Source of the DNA: Candidatus Colimorpha enterica
GTDB taxonomy: Bacteria > Bacillota > Clostridia > Oscillospirales > CAG-272
Reading direction: 5' to 3'
DNA length: 19,739 bases
Assembly: GCA_000433515.1 (NCBI GenBank)
Contig: FR891207.1
Span: forward strand, 22,385-42,123
The notes under the pieces: generated by a model
Database searches by the model: none
What the model was told of the DNA's origin: nothing
The model's input: the letters and a program-made list of their open reading frames with translations, nothing else
Translations under genes and position numbers: made by a program
Shown here: positions 6,721-14,278 of the stretch, in pieces
Position numbering within the stretch: the stretch's first letter is position 1
How the letters are laid out: every line of letters starts with the position of its first letter

Positions 6721-9700
6721 TCAGTATTCAAATTCTCCGGAATAAACGTAAACGGCATCCCCTGAAAGCGTGATGTTTCCGTTGCTGACGTTCACGACAA
6801 GGTCGCCGCCGTCAAGACGGACGGTAATGTCGCTGTCCGCGTCGCAGAGTCCGTTTTTCACCGCCGCGGCGGCAGCAGCACAGGCTCCGGTTCCGCAGGC
6901 GAGAGTCTCTCCGTTCCCGCGCTCAAATACCCGGACGCGAAGGCTCTTGCGGTTTATCACCCGGACAAAACCGGTGTTTATCCTTCCGGGGAAAAGGGAA
7001 CAGTACTCAAATTCCGGACCGATCGCACCAAGGTCAAGCGTCTCCGTACAGTCGCAGAACACAACGCAGTGCGGATTTCCGACCGAAACGCAGGTGACAC
7101 GGTATTCCTTCCCGGCTACGCTCAGCGGATAATCGACCATTTCATCGCAGTCAGCCGCCGCTCCGACCGATTCCGGCGAAAAGTCGGCTTTTCCCATCTC
7201 AGCCGTCACGGAGCTGACCTTTCCGTCGCGCGTAAAGACACGGAGCGCGGTTATCCCGCTTGCCGTTTCGAGCTTCATGAATTCACTTCTGACAAGACCG
7301 TTGTCGTAGAGGTACTTCGCGACACAGCGGATGTTGTTGCCCGCCATCTTCCCCTCGCTTCCGTCGCGGTTGAAGGTGCGCATTTTCGCATCCGCGACCT
7401 TTGAAGTCTCAATAAGCACGATCCCGTCCCCGCCTATGCCGTAATGCGGCGTGCAGAGGCTTACGCAGAGCGATTCCGGACAGGTTATCGAATTGTCAAA
7501 ATTCTCGATGAAAATATAGTCGTTCCCGCAGGAATGCATCTTTGAGAAGCGTATCTTCCGCTTCCAACGGCGCATCGAACAGATATCGACAAGCTCGGTG
7601 TTCCCGGAATTGAACCGCCCGGCGATCATGTCTGCAAGTGCGTTTGCGGTATCGGTCGAGGTAAGACAGGGAATTCCAAGCTGCATCGCCCTGCGGTGCA
7701 GGGAAATGTAGTCCCCGACGGTGTCGTCCTTCACGGCTCCGGTGTATAGAATACAGTCAAACGCCTTTTCTTCAAGCAGGGTCAGTATCGTCCTGCCTTC
7801 TCCCGAAATGCCGACCGTCTCAACCGGAATCCCGATATGCGAAATTCCCTCCGCCGTGCCCCCAGTCGCGTATATTTTGATTCCGAGATCATAGAATCGC
7901 TTTGCAAGGGGAATAACGTCCTGACAGTCGCTCTCCTCAACGCTGATAAGTATCCCGCGGCTTCCGGAATGTGACGGCAGACTGAAGCCGGCGGCGCTCA
8001 GCCCCTTGAAAAGTGCCTCTGCCATGCTTTTCCCGACGCCGAGAACCTCACCTGTCGATTTCATTTCCGGACCGAGGATCGAATTTGCATCGTTCAGCTT
8101 CTCAAACGAGAACACCGGAACCTTTACCGCACAGTACGGCGGCGTTCTCCGCAGTCCCGTTCCGTAACCCAGCTCCGACAGCTTTGCCCCGAGCATCACG
8201 CGCGAGGCAATGTCAACCATCGGCACTCCGGTGACCTTGCTGATATACGGCACCGTTCTTGACGCGCGCGGATTGACCTCTATGACGTAAAGCTCCCCGT
8301 CGTAGATGAGATACTGAATGTTGACAAGACCCTTTGTCCCGAGGGCAAGTGCCAGCTTCTCCGAGCAGTCGCATATCCTGTGCAGGAATCTGTCTCCGAG
8401 GTTATACGGCGGGTAAACTGCGATGGAATCTCCGCTGTGGATCCCCGCGCGCTCTATATGCTCCATTATCCCGGGGATCAGCACATCGGTGCCGTCGGAT
8501 ATCACGTCGCACTCAAGCTCTGTTCCCGGCATATATTTGTCGATAAGCACCGGATTATCTATCCCGCCGGAGAGTATGTTCTCCATGTATCTGACGGTGT
8601 CTCCGTCACTGCGGGATATGACCATGTTCTGCCCGCCGATGACATAGGAGGGGCGGAGAAGTATCGGATACCCAAGCTCCTTCGCCGCTGACAGTGCCGA
8701 GGGGATATCGGTCACACTCATACCCTTCGGGCGGCTGATCCCGAATTTTTCAAGAAGCGCGTCAAAACGCGAACGGTCCTCCGCAAGGTCAATTCCCTCA
8801 GCCGACGTGCCGAGAATCTTTATCCCGTTCCGGTCAAGGAACTGCGTCAGCTTTATGGCGGTCTGCCCGCCGAACGCCACGACAATGCCGACCGGCTTCT
8901 CGATCTCAATGACGTTCATGACGTCCTCCGGTGTCAGAGGCTCGAAATAAAGCCTGTCGGAGATGTCATAGTCGGTCGATACCGTTTCCGGGTTATTGTT
9001 GATAAGCACGACCTCATATCCAAGCTTCCGGAGGGTCATTACACAGTGAACCGAGCTGTAATCAAACTCAATGCCCTGACCGATGCGTATCGGACCGGAG
9101 CCGATGACGATTATCACGTCCTTTCCGGAGCGCGGATATGGGCGTGCCTCGCAGTGACCGGTGTAACAGGAATAGAAATACGGCGTGACCGCCTCAAATT
9201 CAGCCGCGCAGGTATCGACAAGCCGGTAATCGGCGGGAATATGCGGAATGTCACAGACTCCGGACAGCCGTTTCAGCGCCGCATCGGTGTACCCGAGCTT
9301 TTTTCCGCGCATAACCTTCTCCGGACTTATTCCGGAGGCGATCTCAGCCTCAAAATCCGCAAGATTTTTCAGCCGGTACAGAAACCAGCGGTCGATCTTC
9401 GTGATGCCGTGAATTTCGTCAACCGGAATCCCGGCTTTCAGTGCCTCGAAAACGGTGAAAATCCGCCGGTCGTTCTGCTCATGCAGCCGTTCTGTCACCG
9501 GCCTGTCAGACAGCGGCGCGGCATTCAGCGTGTCAAGCGATATCTCCGCGCCCCGAACCGCTTTCATCAGCGCCGCTTCAAAGCACGGGGCGATCGCCAT
9601 GACCTCGCCGGTTGCCTTCATCTGCGTGCCGAGCATTCTGCTTGAGCCGGCAAATTTGTCAAACGGCCATTTCGGAAATTTTACGACGACATAATCAAGC

Positions 9701-10746
9701 GCCGGTTCAAAGCAGGCGCAGGTCTTGCCGGTTATGTCGTTCTTTATCTCATCAAGCGTATAGCCGAGCGCGATTTTCGCGGTAATTTTGGCAATAGGAT
9801 ACCCGGTCGCCTTTGAAGCAAGTGCCGAGGAACGCGAAACCCGTGGATTGACCTCTATGACCGCATACTCAAAGCTGTCGGGATTCAGTGCAAACTGACA
9901 GTTGCACCCTCCGACTATCCCGATCTCCGAGATAATGTCAAGCGAAGCCGAGCGGAGCATCTGATACTCTCTGTCGGAAAGGGTAAGCGCCGGTGCCGCA
10001 ACGATCGAATCTCCGGTGTGGATCCCGACCGGGTCAAAATTCTCCATGGAGCAGACCGCAATGACGTTTCCGATACCGTCGCGCACCGTCTCGAACTCTA
10101 TCTCCTTCCACCCGGAAATGCACTTCTCGATAAGAACCTGATGTATCGGAGACATATCAAGCCCGGACTGCGCGATTACCGAAAGCTCCCCGGCATCAGA
10201 GGCAATTCCGCCGCCCGAGCCGCCGAGAGTGAATGCCGGACGCACTATGACGGGATAACCGATGTCCTCAGCCGCCGCAAGAGCCTCCGTAAGTGTGTTT
10301 GCGATCTCGGAGGGCACACACGGCTGGCCGATCTTTTTCATCGTATCACGGAAGAGCTCGCGGTCCTCCGCCTTCATTATCGCACCGATATCCGAGCCGA
10401 GAAGCCTGACACCGTATTTCTCAAGCACCCCGTTCTCCGAAAGCCGGAGCGCAATGTTCAGCCCCGTCTGCCCGCCAAGCCCTGCAAGAATGCCGTCGGG
10501 ACGCTCCTTTGCGATTATCCGCTCCACGGTCTCCGCATTCAGCGGCTCAAGATATATCTCGTCGGCAAGCGCGCTGTCTGTCATTATCGTCGCCGGATTG
10601 GAGTTCACAAGCACAACGTTGATCCCCTCGTCGCGTAAAACCCTGCAGGCCTGCGCTCCCGCATAGTCAAACTCCGCCGCCTGCCCTATGACGATGGGGC
10701 CGGAGCCGATCACCAGCACCCTGTGTATCGAATTATCCTTTGGCAT
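6721..10746 (-). CDS. carB-dapF: carbamoyl-phosphate synthase large subunit fused to a DapF domain
   Basis: One uninterrupted 1341-codon frame. Residues 1 to about 1057 are CarB, which makes carbamoyl phosphate from ammonia (delivered by CarA), bicarbonate and two ATP. The two homologous halves show GSGPIVIGQ (14-22) and GSGPIRIGQ, and two ATP-grasp modules with EVNPR at 298-302 and 823-827. An MGS-like allosteric domain lies at about 929-1045. Residues about 1063-1341 form a full-length diaminopimelate epimerase fold: FSKMHSCGNDY (1067-1077), GIGGDGIVLI, FNRDGSEGKMAGNNIRC, VGNPHCVVF, FERGNGETLACGTGACA. The second catalytic Cys is Cys1284, but the first is Ala (GCG, residue 1135). DapF normally interconverts LL- and meso-diaminopimelate for lysine and peptidoglycan. 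The ATG at 10746 overlaps the carA end by 14 bases with GGAGG upstream. M1058 lacks a ribosome binding site, so separate DapF synthesis is not indicated. The fusion is seen directly; epimerase activity is doubtful. Confidence 0.93.
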   Translation of the reverse strand: MPKDNSIHRVLVIGSGPIVIGQAAEFDYAGAQACRVLRDEGINVVLVNSNPATIMTDSALADEIYLEPLNAETVERIIAKERPDGILAGLGGQTGLNIALRLSENGVLEKYGVRLLGSDIGAIMKAEDRELFRDTMKKIGQPCVPSEIANTLTEALAAAEDIGYPVIVRPAFTLGGSGGGIASDAGELSVIAQSGLDMSPIHQVLIEKCISGWKEIEFETVRDGIGNVIAVCSMENFDPVGIHTGDSIVAAPALTLSDREYQMLRSASLDIISEIGIVGGCNCQFALNPDSFEYAVIEVNPRVSRSSALASKATGYPIAKITAKIALGYTLDEIKNDITGKTCACFEPALDYVVVKFPKWPFDKFAGSSRMLGTQMKATGEVMAIAPCFEAALMKAVRGAEISLDTLNAAPLSDRPVTERLHEQNDRRIFTVFEALKAGIPVDEIHGITKIDRWFLYRLKNLADFEAEIASGISPEKVMRGKKLGYTDAALKRLSGVCDIPHIPADYRLVDTCAAEFEAVTPYFYSCYTGHCEARPYPRSGKDVIIVIGSGPIRIGQGIEFDYSSVHCVMTLRKLGYEVVLINNNPETVSTDYDISDRLYFEPLTPEDVMNVIEIEKPVGIVVAFGGQTAIKLTQFLDRNGIKILGTSAEGIDLAEDRSRFDALLEKFGISRPKGMSVTDIPSALSAAKELGYPILLRPSYVIGGQNMVISRSDGDTVRYMENILSGGIDNPVLIDKYMPGTELECDVISDGTDVLIPGIMEHIERAGIHSGDSIAVYPPYNLGDRFLHRICDCSEKLALALGTKGLVNIQYLIYDGELYVIEVNPRASRTVPYISKVTGVPMVDIASRVMLGAKLSELGYGTGLRRTPPYCAVKVPVFSFEKLNDANSILGPEMKSTGEVLGVGKSMAEALFKGLSAAGFSLPSHSGSRGILISVEESDCQDVIPLAKRFYDLGIKIYATGGTAEGISHIGIPVETVGISGEGRTILTLLEEKAFDCILYTGAVKDDTVGDYISLHRRAMQLGIPCLTSTDTANALADMIAGRFNSGNTELVDICSMRRWKRKIRFSKMHSCGNDYIFIENFDNSITCPESLCVSLCTPHYGIGGDGIVLIETSKVADAKMRTFNRDGSEGKMAGNNIRCVAKYLYDNGLVRSEFMKLETASGITALRVFTRDGKVSSVTAEMGKADFSPESVGAAADCDEMVDYPLSVAGKEYRVTCVSVGNPHCVVFCDCTETLDLGAIGPEFEYCSLFPGRINTGFVRVINRKSLRVRVFERGNGETLACGTGACAAAAAAVKNGLCDADSDITVRLDGGDLVVNVSNGNITLSGDAVYVYSGEFEY

Positions 10747-11821
10747 TTCCGAAATCCTCCATCATTGAAACAAATCTGCCGAACAGAAAACCGGTGTCAT
10801 GCGGTCCGGAGTGCGCCTCCGGGTGGAACTGAACGGTGAAACAGTATTTCCCGGTGTAGCTTACCCCCTCGCAGCTCCCGTCGTTCATGTTGACAAAGCT
10901 GATGTCGCCGATCCCGGACAGGCTCTCCGGAATCACCGCATAACCGTGATTCTGGCTCGTCATGTACGTCCTTCCGGTAAGGGCATCGCGCACCGGCTGA
11001 TTGCCCCCGCGGTGTCCGAACGGCAGCTTTCCGGTCTTTGCTCCCATCGCAAGAGCCGTCAGCTGATGCCCGAGGCAGATCCCGAACACCGGCACCTTTC
11101 CGATCAGCTTCTTTATTTCCGCAATGCACCCGACGTTCTCCGCCGGATCCCCCGGTCCGTTCGACAGCATCACGCCGTCGGGACAGAGCGCAAGAATCTT
11201 CTCCGCACCCGTGTCGTGAGGCACGACGGTTACCTCACATCCGAGCTTCCGCAAAGACTCGGTTATATTCTTTTTCGCACCGTAATCGACAAGAACGACC
11301 GAGAATTTTTTCTCCCCGTATGCCGGATAAACAACGGTCTTTTTCGTGCTGACCTTTCCGACCGCGCCGCTGACTGAATAATTCTTCAGCTTTCCGACAA
11401 GCCCACTGATATCCTCCGGCAGGGAATCGGTGACAGCCGCGTTGACCGTTCCGCCGTCGCGTATCATTTTTGTCAGATACCGTGTGTCGATCCCGGATAT
11501 TCCGCAGATACCGTGCTCCTTCAGAAAACCGTCAACCGTACACTCTGCCCGGAAATTCGACGGTGTGTCACAGCACTCCGAAACGACATATCCGGAAAGT
11601 GCCGGCACGCCCTCGCAATCCTCCGCATTTACTCCGTAATTCCCGATGAGGGGAAAGGTCTGTATGACCGTCTGACCGGCATAGCTGGGGTCGGTAAGCG
11701 TCTCGGTGTATCCCTCCATACCGGTGGTAAATACAAGCTCGCCTATACTGCATCCTGTGGCTCCGATATGGTTTCCTTCGATCGTTTCCCCGGTTGCAAG
11801 AATCAGAAATGCTTTTTCCAT
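10733..11821 (-). CDS. carA: carbamoyl-phosphate synthase small (glutaminase) subunit
   Basis: 362-residue glutamine amidotransferase subunit that hydrolyses glutamine and channels ammonia to CarB. The N-terminal CPSase domain shows ATGETIEGNHIGATG and GELVFTTGMEGYTETLTDPSYAGQ. The C-terminal class I GATase domain shows LSNGPGDP (219-226), FGICLGHQL with nucleophile Cys249, and QFHPEAHSGP with His333 and Glu335. All catalytic residues are present. The ATG at 11821 matches the family N-terminus and follows GAGGAAA; the open frame extends 46 codons further upstream without conserved sequence, across the promoter. Its last 14 bases overlap carB, so the subunits are translationally coupled. An ArgR-type operator lies between promoter and start. 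Confidence 0.97.
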   Translation of the reverse strand: MEKAFLILATGETIEGNHIGATGCSIGELVFTTGMEGYTETLTDPSYAGQTVIQTFPLIGNYGVNAEDCEGVPALSGYVVSECCDTPSNFRAECTVDGFLKEHGICGISGIDTRYLTKMIRDGGTVNAAVTDSLPEDISGLVGKLKNYSVSGAVGKVSTKKTVVYPAYGEKKFSVVLVDYGAKKNITESLRKLGCEVTVVPHDTGAEKILALCPDGVMLSNGPGDPAENVGCIAEIKKLIGKVPVFGICLGHQLTALAMGAKTGKLPFGHRGGNQPVRDALTGRTYMTSQNHGYAVIPESLSGIGDISFVNMNDGSCEGVSYTGKYCFTVQFHPEAHSGPHDTGFLFGRFVSMMEDFGNAKG

Positions 11822-11836
11822 CTTTTGTTTCCTCGA

Positions 11837-11850
11837 TGAATAAATATTCA
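11837..11850. promoter_or_regulatory. ARG box (ArgR/AhrC operator) in the carA leader
   Basis: TGAATAAATATTCA fits the ArgR consensus TGAAT-WWWW-ATTCA exactly, and with flanks forms a 16-bp palindrome with 7-bp arms (11836-11851). It lies about 15-30 bases downstream of the predicted start and just before the carA ribosome binding site, suiting arginine-dependent repression. Two further half-sites GTGAATAT (11889-11896 and 11909-11916) sit 20 bases apart over and upstream of the -35, a spacing like paired ARG boxes. Confidence 0.7.
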
Positions 11851-11873
11851 TGCTTTCTGCATTAATATCGATG

Positions 11874-11902
11874 ATTATACACCATTCAGTGAATATTGTC
11901 AA
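11874..11902 (-). promoter_or_regulatory. promoter of carA-carB
   Basis: Perfect consensus on the minus strand: TTGACA (11902-11897), a 17-base spacer and TATAAT (11879-11874). The expected start is about 11867, giving a leader of about 45 bases, too short for a PyrR-type attenuator. This supports control by the ARG box rather than by pyrimidine attenuation. Confidence 0.8.
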
Positions 11903-11973
11903 GATATTGTGAATATAAATCTGCTGCAAAATTGCCGCTTCTTTTCGTGTACACTGCATATAACCGCTTCTTC

Positions 11974-12002
11974 AAAAAAATCTCCCCGGAATTCCGGGGA
12001 GA
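11974..12002 (-). terminator. intrinsic terminator after ktrA
   Basis: TCTCCCCGG and CCGGGGAGA (11981-12002) pair around AATT, and the minus strand continues with seven T (A run 11974-11980). It lies 15 bases past the ktrA stop and ends the rlmN-to-ktrA unit just upstream of the car promoter. Confidence 0.92.
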
Positions 12003-12016
12003 AATTGATGAAATTA

Positions 12017-12664
12017 TTATTTTGAAATCAGTCTCAGGACGTCGTTTTTCTTGCCGAGGACGATAACATGGTCGTCACGGTCGAACTGATAATCCGCCGT
12101 CGGCATGATTATTTCCGATCCGTTTTTCTTGATCGTCAGGACGTTCATGTCGTATTTTCTGCGTATGTTTATCGCCCCGATGGTCTTTCCGACCCAATCG
12201 GGAAGTGCCGGTATCTCAAAGATCGAGTAATCGGCAGTCAGCTCAATGAAGTCGTACAGATTATTTGCCGAGCACCGTACAGCCAGCTTTTCCGCCATGT
12301 CCCGCTCCGGGTAAACGACCTCGTCCGCACCGTTTCTGAGCAGGAATTTTGCCTGAATATCACGGTTTGCCTTCGATATGACCCTCTTCGCGCCAAGCTC
12401 CTTCAGCTGTGACGATATTTCAAGCGAGGACTGAAAATTTTCGCCGATCGTGACAAAGCAGATGTCAAATGTATCAACTCCGAGCGCTTTCAGGACATCC
12501 GGGTTGGTGCAGTCCGCGATCTGCGCGTTGGTGAAGTGCGGCGCAAGTATATTTATCCTGTCCGCGTTATCGTCAACTATCATGACGTTATTCTTAAGCT
12601 CAAGAAGTCTTTCGGCAAGCCGCTGTCCGAAGCGCCCCATGCCGATAACAAGCATATTTTTCAT
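12017..12664 (-). CDS. ktrA: KtrA/TrkA-type potassium channel regulatory (RCK) subunit
   Basis: 215-residue cytoplasmic subunit that gates a Ktr potassium transporter. The RCK_N Rossmann domain begins MLVIGMGRFGQRLAERL (GxGxxG-type turn at 8-13) with the acidic end of strand 2 at VDD (30-32). IGENFQSSLEISSQLKELG follows. The RCK_C domain is about residues 135-215 (IPALPDWVGKTIGAINIRRKYDMNVLTIKKN onward), the region that in many homologues binds c-di-AMP. Length is that of KtrA/KtrC rather than the duplicated TrkA. The ATG at 12664 has no good ribosome binding site (AT-rich AAATAAATC), suggesting weak initiation. It is separated from ktrB, its partner, by a 249-bp repeat element, unlike the tight ktrAB pairs usual elsewhere. 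Confidence 0.92.
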   Translation of the reverse strand: MKNMLVIGMGRFGQRLAERLLELKNNVMIVDDNADRINILAPHFTNAQIADCTNPDVLKALGVDTFDICFVTIGENFQSSLEISSQLKELGAKRVISKANRDIQAKFLLRNGADEVVYPERDMAEKLAVRCSANNLYDFIELTADYSIFEIPALPDWVGKTIGAINIRRKYDMNVLTIKKNGSEIIMPTADYQFDRDDHVIVLGKKNDVLRLISK

Positions 12665-12681
12665 GATTTATTTATTTTTTT

Positions 12682-12930
12682 GTCAGAAAACTTTTTGAAA
12701 AAAGTTTTCCGACACCTTTCAAAAACTTTTGACTAAGGGAAGAAATTAATTATTTGGCTGTTATGATATTGTCCGGTGGGGAAGTATTGCTTTTGCAAAA
12801 GGAAGACTGAAATCCTGCTGATAAACCCGTTCTGCCTGAACTGAAATCAGCGCGCAGAGCCATTAAATATTAACCCTTTACAAAAGTTTTTGAGGGGTGT
12901 CGGGGGACTTTTTTCAAAAAGTCCCCTGAC
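12682..12930. repeat. 249-bp non-coding element with 52-base inverted ends (MITE-like)
   Basis: The left end 12682-12733 and the reverse complement of 12879-12930 share 42 of 52 bases, both starting GTCAG and containing CTTTTTGAAAAAAG, CCGACACC and TCAAAAACTTTTG. Each end folds into an 11-bp hairpin (12686-12709 and 12903-12926). Where the ends differ, GAAAAC becomes GGGGAC and GTTTTC becomes GTCCCC, so the stem changes are compensated on both sides. The 145-base middle holds no convincing gene. No flanking target duplication was recognised. It may be a miniature mobile or palindromic repeat lying between ktrB and ktrA. Confidence 0.65.
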
Positions 12931-12942
12931 CGTTCCCATTTA

Positions 12943-14265
12943 TCAAAGCAATAAATTCTCAGCCGGGCGGGAGATCGGGATGTTTTCACGTTTTGCGGCA
13001 AGAGCAATGACAAGAGACATCATTCCGACCCTGCCGAAATACATGAGAAGACAGAGAATGAGCTTGGACGCGACCGAAAGCGAACCGGTGATACCCATCG
13101 TCACACCGACGTTCGACAGTGCCGAAACCACCTCGAACGTTACCCATGAAAGATCGATCCGTTCAATAGCCGCCACCGAAACTATTCCGAGAGAAACGAC
13201 CGAGAAATATATCGTTGCAATTGCCGAAGCCTGTCTTACAAGGTCGCCTTCGATGCGCCTTTTGAAAATATTCGTAGCCGAGACCTGCCGCGCCGAGGCG
13301 AGGGTACCGGCGAGAAGCGTCACAAACGTAGTTACCTTGATACCTCCCGCAGTCGAGCCCGGTGCGCCTCCGATGATCATGAGAATTATCATAAGCGCAG
13401 CCGACGCAGGCGACAGTGCCGCAAGTTCAACTGTGTTGAACCCGGCAGTCCGCGCGGTGACGGAATTGAAGAAGGCGGTCAGTATCCTCTCCCCGAAAGG
13501 CATCGTTTTTCCGGATTCAAAGAGAAGGAAAAGTACCGCGCCTGAGAAAAGGAGGATCCCTGTCATGACAAGCACGACCTTGGTGTGGAGCGTGAACTTT
13601 TTCGGATCAAACCGGCAGGCGAAAATGTCCTGCCAGACAATGAAGCCCACCCCTCCGCAGAGGATAAGCGCCATGATCACAAGATTGACGGTGACATCCC
13701 CCGCATAACCGGTAAGTGACGACTGACCGTATTTTCCCATGAGATCGAACCCGGCGTTGCAGAAGGCAGAAACCGAATGGAACACAGCCTCCCATATCCC
13801 GTAAGCGCCGTGCTGAGGAATGAATCGCGCGGCAAGAATGATAGCTCCCGCCGCCTCAAACGAAAATGTGTAGAGCAGGACACTCCGTATCAGCTTTGTG
13901 ACCCCTCCGACCGAATCGTTTCCGGTCGAGAGCATGAACAGTTTTCTTTCACCGAGGGTCATGTTCCTCCCGAGCAGCCTTGTGAACGACGCCATCAGGG
14001 TCATTATTCCAAGCCCGCCGACCTGCATCAGGACAAGCAGCACCGCCTGTCCGAATGCCGACCAGTGATGATATGTACTCACCGGGATAAGCCCGGTGAC
14101 GCAGGCGGCTGAGGTCGAGGTCATGAAAGCATCGGTGAAACCCGTCCAGGTTCCCTCGCGTGAGGAGCAGGGAAGCGCGAGCAGAAGCGTCCCGACGATC
14201 ATTACCGCAAGGTAGCCGAGGGCGACTACCTGCATCTGTGTAGGTTTTTTCAGCGGAATTTTCAC
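12943..14265 (-). CDS. ktrB: KtrB/TrkH-family potassium transporter, membrane subunit
   Basis: 440-residue potassium-translocating protein with four membrane-pore-membrane repeats. The four selectivity-filter loops are visible: TSAACVTGL (51-59), SAFCNAGF (166-173), TARTAGFNT (270-278) and SNVGVTMGITG (384-394), each with the central Gly. The gating loop GGAPGSTAGGIK lies at 299-310 in the third repeat. Length fits KtrB (about 440-450), shorter than E. coli TrkH. The start is a GTG at 14265, 13 bases after the kinase stop with GGCGGT upstream, so it reads as part of the rlmN-prpC-prkC unit. KtrB normally works as a dimer on a ring of KtrA. Confidence 0.94.
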   Translation of the reverse strand: MKIPLKKPTQMQVVALGYLAVMIVGTLLLALPCSSREGTWTGFTDAFMTSTSAACVTGLIPVSTYHHWSAFGQAVLLVLMQVGGLGIMTLMASFTRLLGRNMTLGERKLFMLSTGNDSVGGVTKLIRSVLLYTFSFEAAGAIILAARFIPQHGAYGIWEAVFHSVSAFCNAGFDLMGKYGQSSLTGYAGDVTVNLVIMALILCGGVGFIVWQDIFACRFDPKKFTLHTKVVLVMTGILLFSGAVLFLLFESGKTMPFGERILTAFFNSVTARTAGFNTVELAALSPASAALMIILMIIGGAPGSTAGGIKVTTFVTLLAGTLASARQVSATNIFKRRIEGDLVRQASAIATIYFSVVSLGIVSVAAIERIDLSWVTFEVVSALSNVGVTMGITGSLSVASKLILCLLMYFGRVGMMSLVIALAAKRENIPISRPAENLLL

Positions 14266-14278
14266 AGCTTGTTACCGC

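Noticed and set aside
7573..7575. Possible internal ATG (M1058) that would let DapF be made separately
   Set aside because: The preceding bases (GAGCTTGTCGATATCTGTTCG region) show no ribosome binding site at the right distance, and the frame is continuous with CarB.
11822..11959. N-terminal extension of CarA by 46 codons
   Set aside because: It would start upstream of the consensus promoter and ARG box and has no conserved sequence; the ATG at 11821 has a good ribosome binding site.
12890..13708. 272-codon plus-strand frame opposite ktrB
   Set aside because: Antisense to a gene with four clear K+ filter motifs; Thr/Ser/Arg-rich sequence without structure, and it begins inside the repeat element.
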